Assembly (NCBI RefSeq): GCF_003148825.1 | Contig: NZ_QGGZ01000007.1 | Location: 372,001-436,000, forward strand | DNA length: 64,000 bases | Direction: 5' to 3' | Origin: Streptomyces sp. CG 926 | GTDB lineage: Bacteria > Actinomycetota > Actinomycetes > Streptomycetales > Streptomycetaceae | Shown: positions 42,908 through 51,867 of the stretch, piece by piece | Layout: each line of letters begins with the position of its first letter | Numbering within the stretch: position 1 is the stretch's first letter | Notes under the pieces: generated by a model | What the model was told of the DNA's origin: nothing | Databases searched by the model: none | The model's input: only the letters and a program-made list of their open reading frames with translations | Program-made: the position numbers and the translations under genes

Positions 42908-43630
42908 TCAGATGACGTGGTCCGCGAAAGCGCAGGGAGGCAGCGGGGAACGGTTGGGATCGACCGTGATCGCGCCTCGCGCGTCGGGTATGCCGGGTCG
43001 CAGGAAGCGGTGGCCGGCGGTCGCCGCGGTGGCATCGGCGAAGACGGCCCGGAGGCTGCCGTCGTCCGGGTCGACGGCGACCTGGAGGGTGTGCTCGGCA
43101 CCCTGGTAGGGGAAGATCAGCTCTCCGCCGAGGGCGAGCCCACGCGCCCGCCCGTCGTCGTTCTCCACCTCGACGCTCCGGTCCTCGGCGTACGGCCGGA
43201 ACCGTCCCGGCAGGACGAAGGCGGGGTCGCAGGGGGTGACTTCGACGCCGGCGAAGGCCCGGCGGGCCTCGGAGGCGGGGTCGTGGACGCGGACTCCCCA
43301 CTCCCCCTGGCGCCGGATCACGACGATCCGCGGTTGTCCGGTGGAGGTTCGGGCGTGCGCGGGAGCACCCTCGTCGGCGTCGAGGAGCACCTCACCGGCC
43401 TGGGGCTCGCCGTCGAGCCGGCAGGAGTCCTCGGGGGTGGCGGTCGGCGCCGCTGCGGCCTCTGTGGCGCGCCAGCGCCCCGGAACGGCCGGAATTCGAC
43501 CTTCCGGGTAGTCGGCGAGCCAGCAGGTTCCGGTCAGCGCGAGGGGCCCGTAGGGCGCGGACACGGCCGCCGCCCTGCGCTCGTGCCATTCCCGCCACGC
43601 GGCGTGCGGGTCGTCTGCGTCGTCGCTCAT
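42908..43630 (-). CDS. DUF1684 protein ending at an in-frame TGA
   Basis: 240 residues from the ATG at 43630. DUF1684 blocks are clear: AAWREWHERRAAAVSAPYGPLALTGTCWL, RRQGEWGVRVHDP, FPYQGAEHTLQVAV and VDPNRSPLPPCAFADHVI. The TGA at 42908-42910 is followed in the same frame by PFPPPGNTLPFEVAAGERRL (42907-42848). That looks like the normal C-terminal block of the family, in which a Cys precedes the Pro-rich stretch. The gene is therefore probably shortened by about 20-25 residues by a TGC to TGA type change, or the TGA is decoded. No other stop occurs before the protease start. Function of the family is unknown. Confidence 0.8.
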   Translation of the reverse strand: MSDDADDPHAAWREWHERRAAAVSAPYGPLALTGTCWLADYPEGRIPAVPGRWRATEAAAAPTATPEDSCRLDGEPQAGEVLLDADEGAPAHARTSTGQPRIVVIRRQGEWGVRVHDPASEARRAFAGVEVTPCDPAFVLPGRFRPYAEDRSVEVENDDGRARGLALGGELIFPYQGAEHTLQVAVDPDDGSLRAVFADATAATAGHRFLRPGIPDARGAITVDPNRSPLPPCAFADHVI

Positions 43631-43707
43631 CCCGCTGAACCCTTCCACGCGGGTCCGGACGGGAATCCCCGCGTACGCCGTCCGGACCTGTGAAATCTGA
43701 AAGGGCC

Positions 43708-44997
43708 TCAGCAGCCGTCGCAGGGACAGCAGCAGCAGTCGCCGCATCCGCAGTCGCCGCAGCAGTCGCAGCCGTCACAGCAGTCACCTGCGTCGCACCA
43801 CGGGTCCTTCTTCTCCCGCGACCACGGGCCCTCGTGCTCGGCGCAGCACATCTGGCAGGTGCAGAACAGCCCGATGGCCACCGCGCAGCCGGCCAGCAGC
43901 CCGCGGCGCGGCCGCTGCGGGGGCAGCCCCCAGCCACCGCCACCACCGCCGCCGCCACCGCCGGGCCCCATGGGCGGCACGCCCGGGCCGCCGGGGGCCT
44001 GGGGGGCGTTCGGGGCGTAGGGGTTGCCGCCGTACGGATTCTGGCCGTACGGGTTCGCTCCGTACGGATTCTCCACCACGGGGCCGCCCGCGTACGGGTT
44101 GCCTCCCTGCCCGGCGGAGGCCGTGGCGCCGTGGCCGCAGCTGCTGGTGCCGAAGGCCCGGTCCACCGAGGTGCGCAGCTCGTGCACGAGCAGCCGGTGG
44201 GCGAGTCCCGCGTCCGTGAACTCGACCTCCCGCAGGGCCAGCCGGATGCCGTGCAAGGCGTCGTCGCAGAGCCTGCGCGCCTCGGCGAGCGAGGTCCCGG
44301 TGGCGGTGAGCGGGTTCCAGGCGCCCGCGACGGCGTCGGCGCCCTGGTCCTCCACCGCGTCGAGCAGGTGCGCGAGGCGGCCGAAGTACCGACCGGCCTC
44401 GGCCAGCGCGGGGGCGTTGCCCGGCCGTCCGGCCAGCTGCGCGGTATGCGCGAAGGCGGCGGCCGTGGCGGTCTCCGTCGGCTCGGTCACCACCAGTACG
44501 GAGGTACCGAGGCCCGCGAGGGTCTCGATGCCCGCCTGCCGGTCCACGGCGTCGACGAGCACGGCGGTGTCGAAGCCGAGCGAGGCCCCGGTGCGGGCTC
44601 CGGCCCGGTCCCAGCCGCGGGCCACCTTGCGCGCGGCCAAGGCCATGGGGGCGCGGGCCAACAGCCCGTCCCGGTCGGCCACGTGGTCGCGCACCTTGGC
44701 GGAGGCGAGCACGAGCGAGACGGCCGCGGCGAGCCGCGCGCCCTCGCCCTGGGCCACGGAGGCGGTGCGCATGCCGCGCAGCGGGCACGGGCCGGCGGTG
44801 CGCCGGGCCTCGGGCGCGATGCCTGACTGAGCCTCCGTCAGAACGGAGACGAGCAGCCCGTCATAGTTCGTCACGATCCGGGCGAACTGTCCGTGGTCTC
44901 CCCGAAGTGCCAGGCACAGCCCGCACAGATGAGCCATCCACTCCGCCTTGAACCGCTCTCCCAGCCGGTGCGTGCAAGGTCTCACTATGCCGAACAA
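43708..44997 (-). CDS. DUF5685 protein with a Cys-rich C-terminal tail
   Basis: 429 residues. I choose the TTG at 44997 because it begins the conserved block FGIVRPCTHRLGERFKAEWMAHLCGLCLALRGDHGQ and has GGGGGAAG 5 nt upstream. Residues 1-290 are a helical domain with conserved Cys residues (CTHRL, LCGLCL) that could bind a metal. Repeats of NPYG/NPYA and a Gly run form a linker, then a hydrophobic stretch (LLAGCAVAIGLFCTCQMCC). The final 30 residues are more than half Cys (CCDGCDCCGDCGCG and more), suggesting a metal-binding or thiol-rich tail. The role is unknown. It is divergent from sflA. Confidence 0.85.
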   Translation of the reverse strand: MFGIVRPCTHRLGERFKAEWMAHLCGLCLALRGDHGQFARIVTNYDGLLVSVLTEAQSGIAPEARRTAGPCPLRGMRTASVAQGEGARLAAAVSLVLASAKVRDHVADRDGLLARAPMALAARKVARGWDRAGARTGASLGFDTAVLVDAVDRQAGIETLAGLGTSVLVVTEPTETATAAAFAHTAQLAGRPGNAPALAEAGRYFGRLAHLLDAVEDQGADAVAGAWNPLTATGTSLAEARRLCDDALHGIRLALREVEFTDAGLAHRLLVHELRTSVDRAFGTSSCGHGATASAGQGGNPYAGGPVVENPYGANPYGQNPYGGNPYAPNAPQAPGGPGVPPMGPGGGGGGGGGGWGLPPQRPRRGLLAGCAVAIGLFCTCQMCCAEHEGPWSREKKDPWCDAGDCCDGCDCCGDCGCGDCCCCPCDGC

Positions 44998-45282
44998 GCC
45001 GCTTCCCCCGTGTGTCGTACGCCTGCTTGCCGGGCATCGTATCGACCCGCGCCTTTCACCCGAACGTCCGCATCGCTCACCCGTACAGCGGTGGCGGTCG
45101 TATTTTCACTCAGTCAGCAGCGGTAGCCACCAGGATCCTTGACCGTGCAACGGATGTTCTGCACCAGTACCGTCACGAAACCCCTGCGCGGCGACTATCC
45201 ACTTGGCGCGTTGTCAGCATCATGGACGAGCATAGGGGCAGCGGAGAGAAGACAGACTGACCGCGGTGAAAGGAGGCAGTCC
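44998..45282. promoter_or_regulatory. divergent promoter region of DUF5685 and sflA
   Basis: This 285-bp gap has no convincing gene. TTGACC (about 45139) and TTGTCA near 45210 with TAGGGG 16 bp later are possible promoter parts for sflA. AAAGGAGG lies 7 bp before the sflA ATG. Confidence 0.35.
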
Positions 45283-45732
45283 ATGGGTTCGGTGCGCAAG
45301 GCGAGTGCCTGGCTGGGTCTCGTGGAGGACAGCGACGACGAGCGCTACTACGACGACGACTACGCGGAGGCCCCTCAGGGTTCGGTGGCCGGCCCCGGCG
45401 AGCAGTGGGTCACCGACCCGCGGGTGCGGGTGGCCTCCGAGTCCGCCGTGGAGCACGGCCGTCGCATCGCGACGGTCACCCCGGACGGTTTCCGTGACGC
45501 GCGGGGCATCGGCGAGCTGTTCCGCGACGGGGTCCCGGTGATCGTCAACCTGTCGTCGATGGACCCGGGCGACGCGAAGCGCGTCGTCGACTTCGCGGCC
45601 GGACTGACCTTCGGGCTGCGCGGTTCGATCGAGCGGGTGGCGACCAGGGTCTTCCTCCTGACCCCGGCCGACACCCAGATCGTCAGTGGCGAAGCGGGCG
45701 GCCGCTCACGCGACTTCTTCAACCAGAGCTGA
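45283..45732 (+). CDS. sflA: SepF-like protein SflA
   Basis: 149 residues from an ATG with AAAGGAGG. The N-terminus MGSVRKASAWLGL could be a membrane-touching helix as in SepF, followed by an acidic linker. The C-terminal about 85 residues are the SepF core (VIVNLSSMDPGDAKRVVDFAAGLTFGLRGSIERV, FLLTPADTQIV). SepF tethers FtsZ to the membrane; in S. coelicolor, SflA and SflB are paralogues that prevent misplaced Z-rings. This gene is not in the ftsZ cluster, as expected for SflA. An acyl-CoA dehydrogenase gene follows tail to tail 9 bp away. Confidence 0.9.
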   Translation: MGSVRKASAWLGLVEDSDDERYYDDDYAEAPQGSVAGPGEQWVTDPRVRVASESAVEHGRRIATVTPDGFRDARGIGELFRDGVPVIVNLSSMDPGDAKRVVDFAAGLTFGLRGSIERVATRVFLLTPADTQIVSGEAGGRSRDFFNQS

Positions 45733-45741
45733 GCAGGGCTC

Positions 45742-46914
45742 TCACCGGAAGGCGTCCAGGCCGGTGAGTGCCTTGCCCAGCACCAGCTGGTGCATCTCGA
45801 CCGTGCCCTCGTAGGTGAGGACCGATTCGAGGTTGGTGGCGTGCCGCATGACGGGATACTCCAGGGAGATCCCGTTGGCGCCGAGGATGGTCCGCGCGGT
45901 GCGGCAGATCTCGATGGCCTCGCGGACGTTGTTGAGCTTGCCGAAGCTGATCTGCTCCGGCCGCAGGGTGCCCGCGTCCATCCGCCGGCCCAGGTGGTGG
46001 GCGAGCAGGATGCCCTTGTGGAGCTCCAGGGCCATGTCCGCCAGCTTGGCCTGGGTGAGCTGGAAACCGCCGATCGGCCGACCGAACTGCTCCCGCGTCC
46101 TCGCGTAGTCGAGCGCGGACTCGAAGCTGGCCCGCGCCGCGCCCATGGATCCCCAGATGATCCCGTACCGCGCGTGGCTGAGGCAGCCCAGCGGTCCCTT
46201 GAGCCCGGTGACCTGCGGCAGCACCGCGTCGGCGGGCAGCCGTACGTCGTCCATCACCAGCTCGCTGGTGACGCTGGCCCGCAGTGACCACTTGTGCTTG
46301 ATCTCCGGCGCGGAGAAACCGGGGGTGTCGGTGGGCACCGCGAAGCCGCGGATCCCCTCGTCGGTCTGCGCCCACACCACGGCGACCGCCGCGACGGAAC
46401 CGTTCGTGATCCACATCTTGCGACCGTTCAGCACCCAGTCGGTGCCGTCGCGCTTGGCGTACGTCCGCATTGCCGCGGGGTCCGAGCCCACATCGGGTTC
46501 GGTCAGCCCGAAGCAGCCGATCAGCTCGCCGGCGGCCATGCCGGGCAGCCAACGCTGCTTCTGCTCCTCGGAGCCGTACTTCCAGATCGCGTACATGGCC
46601 AGCGAGCCCTGCACCGACACGAGCGAGCGGATCCCGGAGTCGGCGGCCTCCAGCTCCAGGCAGGCCAGCCCGTACTGCACGGCGCTCGCGCCGGCGCACC
46701 CGTAGCCCTGGAGGGACATCCCGAGCGCCCCGATGCCACCGAGTTCCCGGGCCAGCTCGCGGATCCCGGGCAGCTCGCCGCTCTCGTACCACTGCGCGAT
46801 GTTCGGCAGCACCCGGTCGGCGGCCCAGGCACGGACGGTGTCCCGGACGGCGAGGTCCTCGGGCCCGAGGAGCTCGTCGAGCCCGAGCGGGTCATGGGGC
46901 AGGAACGCTGACAC
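45742..46914 (-). CDS. acyl-CoA dehydrogenase, glutaryl-CoA dehydrogenase-like
   Basis: 390 residues from a GTG. The FAD/acyl-CoA dehydrogenase fold is complete: CFGLTEPDVGSDPAAMRT, KMWITNGSVAAVAVVWAQ, RYGIIWGSMGAARASFESALDYARTREQFGRPIG. The C-terminal TYEGTVEMHQLVLG carries the catalytic Glu in the position used by glutaryl-CoA dehydrogenase. That enzyme converts glutaryl-CoA to crotonyl-CoA in lysine and tryptophan breakdown. Some relatives act on other short acyl-CoAs. No CoA-ligase gene is adjacent. The region upstream of the start holds dispersed CGCCGGCG-type repeats. Confidence 0.9.
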   Translation of the reverse strand: MSAFLPHDPLGLDELLGPEDLAVRDTVRAWAADRVLPNIAQWYESGELPGIRELARELGGIGALGMSLQGYGCAGASAVQYGLACLELEAADSGIRSLVSVQGSLAMYAIWKYGSEEQKQRWLPGMAAGELIGCFGLTEPDVGSDPAAMRTYAKRDGTDWVLNGRKMWITNGSVAAVAVVWAQTDEGIRGFAVPTDTPGFSAPEIKHKWSLRASVTSELVMDDVRLPADAVLPQVTGLKGPLGCLSHARYGIIWGSMGAARASFESALDYARTREQFGRPIGGFQLTQAKLADMALELHKGILLAHHLGRRMDAGTLRPEQISFGKLNNVREAIEICRTARTILGANGISLEYPVMRHATNLESVLTYEGTVEMHQLVLGKALTGLDAFR

Positions 46915-47010
46915 GGGGCCTCCCGGCGGCCTGAGACAGAACCTAGCAGCGCAAGTTTTGCGCCCGGCCGACGTTATTGGCCCCGGCCCCGCAAATCCAG
47001 CCCCACCGAA

Positions 47011-47070
47011 GCAGCCCCGCCGGCGTTCGAGGCGCTCTTCCAGCCTCGCCGGCGTTTGAGGCGCGGGGTC
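47011..47070. repeat. two inverted copies of the CGCCTCAAACGCCGGCG repeat
   Basis: 47011-47037 and 47040-47070 are reverse-strand copies of the repeat found three times at 25129-25308. They lie between the acyl-CoA dehydrogenase start and the MFS stop codon. Confidence 0.7.
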
Positions 47071-47116
47071 CGGGGCGGCGCCCCGGCAACGGCGCCGCAC
47101 GTCACAGAGCCGAAGC

Positions 47117-48781
47117 TCAGCCCGCCTGCTCGACCGCGGTCGCCCGCGCCTCGCACTTCGCCTGCGCGGGCACCCGCACGCCGGCCGACTCCGCGTCCTC
47201 GGCCGCATCGGCCGCATCGGCCGCCCCGCACTCCATCACCCGCGGCAACTTCAGCGCCATCACGGCCCCCGCCACCAACAACCCGGCACTCACCAGCAAC
47301 GTCACATGCAGACCGTGCACGAACGACTGGCGCGCCGCCGCGTACAGCGAAGCCCCCGCCGGCCCCCCGAGGTGCGCGGCGATCTGGTAGGCCTCGCCCA
47401 GAGAATTGGCCGCGCCCGCCGAATCCGCCGCCGACACCCCGGGCACGCCCATGAGCCCCGGCCGGTACGCCGCGTTCATCACGCTGCCCAGCAGTGCGAT
47501 GCCCATGCCCGCGCCCAGCTGGTACGAGGTCTCGCCGATCGAGGCCGCGCCGCCCGCGGTGGCCGCCGGGGCCTCGCTCAGCATCGACTCGTACGCGGCG
47601 AACAGCGTGGTCTGCAGCCCGAAGCCGAGCAGGACGAAGCCGATGGTCAGCAGCAGCGGCCGGTCCTGCTGGCCCATGAACGTCAGCAGCAGCACGGCGA
47701 AGGCGGTCAGGACGAAGCCCAGCGACACCATCGTGCGCGGCCCGACCCGGCTCAGGGTGTACGAGCCGGTGGCGCCCGCGGCCATGGCGGCGAAGGTCAG
47801 CGGCAGCAGCCGCAGACCGGTCTCCAGCGGGCTGAGGTCCAGCACCAGCTGCAGGTACTGGACGGCGATCAGCTCGAGGCCGACCAGGGCCAGCATGGCG
47901 AGGACGATGCACGCGACCGACGTGGAGAAGGCGGCCCGCGAGAACATCCGCATGTCGATGAGCGGGTGCTCGCGCCGCTTCTGCCGCCGTACGAACAGCA
48001 CGAGCAGCACCACGCCGATCAGCAGCGGGACCAGCGCCTCCACGTCGAGGAGCCGGCGTTCGGCGCCCAGCCGCTTGACCCCGAGCACCGCGCCGAGCAC
48101 ACCGGCGGCGGCCATCAGCGCGCCGAGCACGTCCCACGGCCCGTCGGCGGAGCCGCGCGATTCCGGCAGCAGCCAGCGGCCGAGCGGCAGGATCAGCGCC
48201 ATCAGCGGGATGTTGATGAGGAAGACGGAGCCCCACCAGAAGTGCTGGACGAGGAAGCCGCCGAGCACCGGGCCACTGGCCGCGCCGACGGCGGCGACGG
48301 CGGTCCAGATGCCGATGGCGAGCGCGCGCTCGCGCCGGTCGGGGAAGACCTGCCGCAGGATCGACAGGGTGGCGGGCATGATCATCGCGCCGCCGATGCC
48401 GAGCAGGGCGCGCGCGGCGATGAGGACCTGGGCGTTGTCGGCCAGGGCGGCTATCGCGGAGGCCACGCCGAAGAGCCCGTAGCCGAGGAGGAGGATGCGA
48501 CGGCGGCCGACCCGGTCGCCGAGGGTGCCGAAGAGGATGAGGAGCGAGGCGCAGACCAAGGGGTACGCGTCGACGATCCACAGGAGCTCGATCGAGCCGG
48601 GGCGCAGGTCCTCGGTGACGGAGGGGACGGCGACGTGCAGGATCGTCGCGTCGAGCGCGACGAGGACCAGGCTGACGCAGAGCACCGCCAGGACGACCCA
48701 GCGGTTGGCCCCACCGGAAGCCGCGTGGAGCCGCTGCCAGGGGGAAAGGGTCCGGACCCCGGCCGCGTTCGTCCCCGACAT
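47117..48781 (-). CDS. MFS drug-exporter-like transporter (DHA2, 14 helices)
   Basis: 554 residues from the ATG at 48781 with GGGAGG 7 nt upstream. The order of helices fits the 14-TM DHA2 family: motif A GTLGDRVGRRRILLLG, motif D1 LDATILHVAVPSVTEDL at the N-terminus, and motif C ASGPVLGGFLV. The second half has RMFSRAAFSTSV and the C-terminal tail is Ala/Glu-rich. Such pumps use the proton gradient to export drugs or lipids; the substrate is unknown. No regulator gene is adjacent. A membrane glycosyltransferase gene is divergent, with 315 bp between them. Confidence 0.9.
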   Translation of the reverse strand: MSGTNAAGVRTLSPWQRLHAASGGANRWVVLAVLCVSLVLVALDATILHVAVPSVTEDLRPGSIELLWIVDAYPLVCASLLILFGTLGDRVGRRRILLLGYGLFGVASAIAALADNAQVLIAARALLGIGGAMIMPATLSILRQVFPDRRERALAIGIWTAVAAVGAASGPVLGGFLVQHFWWGSVFLINIPLMALILPLGRWLLPESRGSADGPWDVLGALMAAAGVLGAVLGVKRLGAERRLLDVEALVPLLIGVVLLVLFVRRQKRREHPLIDMRMFSRAAFSTSVACIVLAMLALVGLELIAVQYLQLVLDLSPLETGLRLLPLTFAAMAAGATGSYTLSRVGPRTMVSLGFVLTAFAVLLLTFMGQQDRPLLLTIGFVLLGFGLQTTLFAAYESMLSEAPAATAGGAASIGETSYQLGAGMGIALLGSVMNAAYRPGLMGVPGVSAADSAGAANSLGEAYQIAAHLGGPAGASLYAAARQSFVHGLHVTLLVSAGLLVAGAVMALKLPRVMECGAADAADAAEDAESAGVRVPAQAKCEARATAVEQAG

Positions 48782-49096
48782 GCATGTACCTCCCAGGTGA
48801 TCCCTCGCGCTCGGCGGACCAGCGTCTTGTGGAGCCACGGGGGGTGGTGCGCTGTGCGGCGTCCAACGGGGTCCGGCATCGACACGCGAGTGAACGGTCA
48901 GCGTACGCGAGTTCGTCTGCCCGTCACGTGGCCAAGCTCTCATCCCGGCGGAGGCCCCGGTGTGGCGTGCGCCACTCCCCCCACCCTCAGCATTCCCCCG
49001 TGTACACGCGCGCTCACGGCTCGTGGTGTCCGCGTCCCCCACGCACCGGCCCCGCCGCGGCCTCCGAAGGGTCCTGGGCCGGCGGCACCGATAATC
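48782..49096. other. 315-bp divergent gap
   Basis: No gene with a fair ribosome site is seen. GATAAT (49090-49095) lies 7 nt before an in-frame GTG at 49103, a possible -10 for a leaderless transcript of the next gene. Confidence 0.3.
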
Positions 49097-50212
49097 ATGT
49101 CTGTGGAAGATCTTGGATTTCGCCGGGCCGCCCCCGCGCTGGCCGCCTTCGCTGCGGTCCGGCTGCTCGGGCTGACCGTGCTCGCGGTGTGGGGCGCGGT
49201 GGTCGGCAGCAGCCCGCACACGCTGCTGTCGGCCCGCTGGGACTCGCTCTGGTACGCCCGTATCGCCGCGGAGGGATACGGGTACGAGGTGCTGCTCCCG
49301 AACGGGGACGTCCACTCGAACCTGGCGTTCTTCCCGTTGCTGCCGTGGCTGGAGCGGTTGGTGTCGGCGCCGACCGGGCTCTCGTACGGCTCCGCGGGTC
49401 TGGTGGTGTCGGTGGTCGCGGGGTTCGCCGCGGCCTGGGGGATCTTCGCGGTGGCGGAGCTGGTCCACGGCCGCCGGGTCGGGGTCTTCGCGGTCGCCGT
49501 CTGGGCCGCGCTGCCGGTCGGGATCGTGCAGTCCATGGCGTACAGCGAGTCGCTGTTCACCGCCCTGGCCGCCTGGTCGATCCACGCGGCCCTGCGCGGA
49601 CGGTGGCTGACGGCGGGGCTGCTCGCGGCCGGAGCCGGGCTGACCCGCCCGGTCGGTGCGGCGGTGGTCGCGGCGGTGTGGGTGGCCGCGGCTCTGGCCT
49701 GGCGGCGCGGGGAGCGGTCCTGGCGGACGGTCGCGGGGGCGCTGCTGGCTCCGGCGGGCGCGGCGGCGTACGTGCTGTGGGTCGGCGCGCGCACCGGCGG
49801 CGGCCTGCTGGGCTACCTGGACGTGCAGGGCGGCTGGGGCAACGGCTTCGACGGCGGCTGGGCGTTCGCCGGGTTCATCGGGGCGAAGCTGGCCTCGTCC
49901 GCGTTCCTCGCCGGGGTGGGACTGATCGCGGGGGTCGTGCTGGTGCTCTGGCTGTACGGGAAGTGCGTACAGCAGCGGCAGCCGGTGCCGCTGCTCGTGT
50001 ACTGCGGGATCGTGGTGGCGCTGGCGCTGTGCGCGTCCGGCTACTTCGGTTCCAAGCCCCGGCTGCTGTTGCCCGCCTTCCCGTTGCTGCTGCCGCCGGC
50101 GGTGGCGCTGGCGCGGTGGCGGACGGGGCGGGCGGCCTCGGTGGTGGGCGCGCTGGCCCTGGCCTCCGCGGTCTACGGGGCGTTCTGGCTGAACGGCTCG
50201 GGTCCTCCCTAG
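49097..50212 (+). CDS. membrane glycosyltransferase (PIG-V/mannosyltransferase-like)
   Basis: 371 residues with about nine hydrophobic helices. The pattern SARWDSLWYARIAAEGYGYE, with Asp in a lumenal loop, and HSNLAFFPLLPWLERLV fit the GT-C superfamily of polyprenol-phosphate-sugar transferases. These add a mannose to lipid or protein acceptors outside the membrane. ATG 49097 has no Shine-Dalgarno; GTG 49103 after a -10-like GATAAT may be the real, leaderless start. It is divergent from the MFS gene and convergent with none. Confidence 0.75.
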   Translation: MSVEDLGFRRAAPALAAFAAVRLLGLTVLAVWGAVVGSSPHTLLSARWDSLWYARIAAEGYGYEVLLPNGDVHSNLAFFPLLPWLERLVSAPTGLSYGSAGLVVSVVAGFAAAWGIFAVAELVHGRRVGVFAVAVWAALPVGIVQSMAYSESLFTALAAWSIHAALRGRWLTAGLLAAGAGLTRPVGAAVVAAVWVAAALAWRRGERSWRTVAGALLAPAGAAAYVLWVGARTGGGLLGYLDVQGGWGNGFDGGWAFAGFIGAKLASSAFLAGVGLIAGVVLVLWLYGKCVQQRQPVPLLVYCGIVVALALCASGYFGSKPRLLLPAFPLLLPPAVALARWRTGRAASVVGALALASAVYGAFWLNGSGPP

Positions 50213-50453
50213 GGCCCCCACATCACGGAATGGATCATTCCGGTCCATCTTTCAGCAAAAGAAATGGCCTCCACAGCAATAAAGTCCGGATAAGTGACCA
50301 AAGCAATTGCCGAAGCTGTGGATCAAGAGACGGTCAACCGCAGTCGAAATAACGGGAATTAAGTCCCGTGTGAGACCAACTCCACATCACATGGTCATCA
50401 CAAAGCCCGTGATTCGCCCGGGCCGACCATCGCCGGACGGTAACGTCGATTGA
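50213..50453. other. AT-richer gap with a hairpin
   Basis: This 241-bp gap is clearly AT-richer than its surroundings. ACGGGA-ATTAAG-TCCCGT forms a 6-bp stem with a 6-nt loop near 50351-50368. No start-stop pair is convincing. It probably holds the promoter of the PAP2 gene; no clear -35/-10 pair was found. Confidence 0.4.
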
Positions 50454-51581
50454 GTGCGTACCGACCAAATCCTGACCCGTCTGGAGCGGGTGTTCGCCCG
50501 GCTGGACCGGGAACCAGAGCGACCGGCTCATCTGCAAACCCCGCAGATGAGCCGGCACCGCGTCGTACTCCTGGGATCGACCCTCGCCTTCTACCTCGCC
50601 ATCGTGGTCGCCGTACTGACCACCTCCTGGCTGGTCCGCCTCGACTGGCAGATCATGTTCTTCCGGCCCTACGAGCAGTGGCCGCAGCTGCACGCCTTCC
50701 TCGACTACCTGGTCGTGCTCGGCCAGCGCGGACCCACCGCGGTCATGGTCGCCGCCTGGCTCGGCTGGCGCTCCTGGCGCCAGCACACCCTCCGCCCGCT
50801 GATCACCCTCGGCGTGGCGCTGCTGCTGCTCAACATCACCGTCGGGGCCGTCAAGCTCGGCCTCGGCCGGCTCGGCCCGCACTACGCCACGGAGATCGGA
50901 TCCGCCGAACTCTTCGCCGGTGGCGATATATTCCCTTCCGGTCACACCGCCAACGCCGTGGTGACCTGGGGAATCCTGGCCTACCTGGCCTCCACCGGGG
51001 TCACCCGTCGGGTGCTGTCCGTGGTGTCCGCCGTCGTCTCGCTGAGCGTCGGCGCCACCACCGTGTACCTCGGCACCCACTGGGTCAGTGACGTCCTGCT
51101 CGGATGGTCCGCGGGTCTGCTGATCCTGCTGGCGCTCCCCTGGTTCGAGCCGCTCATCGCCCGGACCGAGACCTACGTCTTCGACGTGCGCGAACTGCTG
51201 CGCCGCCGCGCCGAGACCGGACGGATGCCCGCGCCGGTCGTCGCCGCGCTCACCCCGCTGCTCTCGGCGGGCGGCAAGTGGCAGTTGCGGCCCGTCACCG
51301 CGGTCTCCACCGAGGTTGTCGTCGGCACCGCCACGGGCGCCGTCGAGGAGCCGGTCCCGCAGCCCGTCAGGGGCGCCGTCACGGTGGCGGCCGCCGCGGC
51401 CCCCGCGAGCGCCGTCACCGCGCACTCCCCCACCGCCCGGCCCGTCGTGCACCCGGCCGGCCGGCCGCACGTGATCCGCTCCGAGCGGACCCCGGTCACC
51501 CCGGTCGGCAGCCGCCGCCCGGCGCACACCGAACGGGCCGCCACCCGGGGGACCGCGGCCCGTCCGGTCGCCGGCGGCTGA
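50454..51581 (+). CDS. PAP2-family membrane phosphatase
   Basis: 375 residues from a GTG. Five to six membrane helices surround the phosphatase motifs: KLGLGRLGPHY (about residue 140), FPSGHTAN (about 162) and GATTVYLGTHWVSDVLLG (about 198). These make up the C1-C3 sites of phosphatidic-acid/undecaprenyl-pyrophosphate phosphatases. The catalytic His residues are both present. The last about 130 residues are Ala/Pro/Val-rich and cytosolic or disordered. The likely substrate is an undecaprenyl or phosphatidyl phosphate, which I infer from family only. A strong terminator follows at 51627. Confidence 0.9.
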   Translation: MRTDQILTRLERVFARLDREPERPAHLQTPQMSRHRVVLLGSTLAFYLAIVVAVLTTSWLVRLDWQIMFFRPYEQWPQLHAFLDYLVVLGQRGPTAVMVAAWLGWRSWRQHTLRPLITLGVALLLLNITVGAVKLGLGRLGPHYATEIGSAELFAGGDIFPSGHTANAVVTWGILAYLASTGVTRRVLSVVSAVVSLSVGATTVYLGTHWVSDVLLGWSAGLLILLALPWFEPLIARTETYVFDVRELLRRRAETGRMPAPVVAALTPLLSAGGKWQLRPVTAVSTEVVVGTATGAVEEPVPQPVRGAVTVAAAAAPASAVTAHSPTARPVVHPAGRPHVIRSERTPVTPVGSRRPAHTERAATRGTAARPVAGG

Positions 51582-51626
51582 CGCACCACCGCGGGGGCGG
51601 TACGCACCACCTCACCCCGCGACGCA

Positions 51627-51664
51627 CGAAGGCGGGTCGGGTCCTCGGACCCGGCCCGCCTTCG
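51627..51664 (+). terminator. strong hairpin terminator after PAP2
   Basis: CGAAGGCGGG at 51627-51636 pairs with CCCGCCTTCG at 51655-51664, and inner GGGTCC with GGACCC, giving a stem of about 17 bp with a small bulge and a very short loop. There is no U-run. Confidence 0.75.
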
Positions 51665-51867
51665 CCGTTCGTCAGCGCCGCGCCCGGACGTTCGTCCGTC
51701 CCGGGTCACGCTTGTGTCACAGAATATCAACAGCCGCACATTGTTTAGCGGTCCGCGACACGCCCGGGGTTCAGACCGTTTGGAATTCGCGCGGAACACG
51801 ACCGAATTCCGGTCCGGGATAGCCACGATCCCCTTGGCCCAGACCAGTTGAATCCCCCTCAGCTTCC

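Noticed and set aside
42908..42910. TGA as a selenocysteine codon in the DUF1684 gene
   Set aside because: No SECIS-like element was evident, and there is no stop before the protease gene, so I list it only as a possibility among others.
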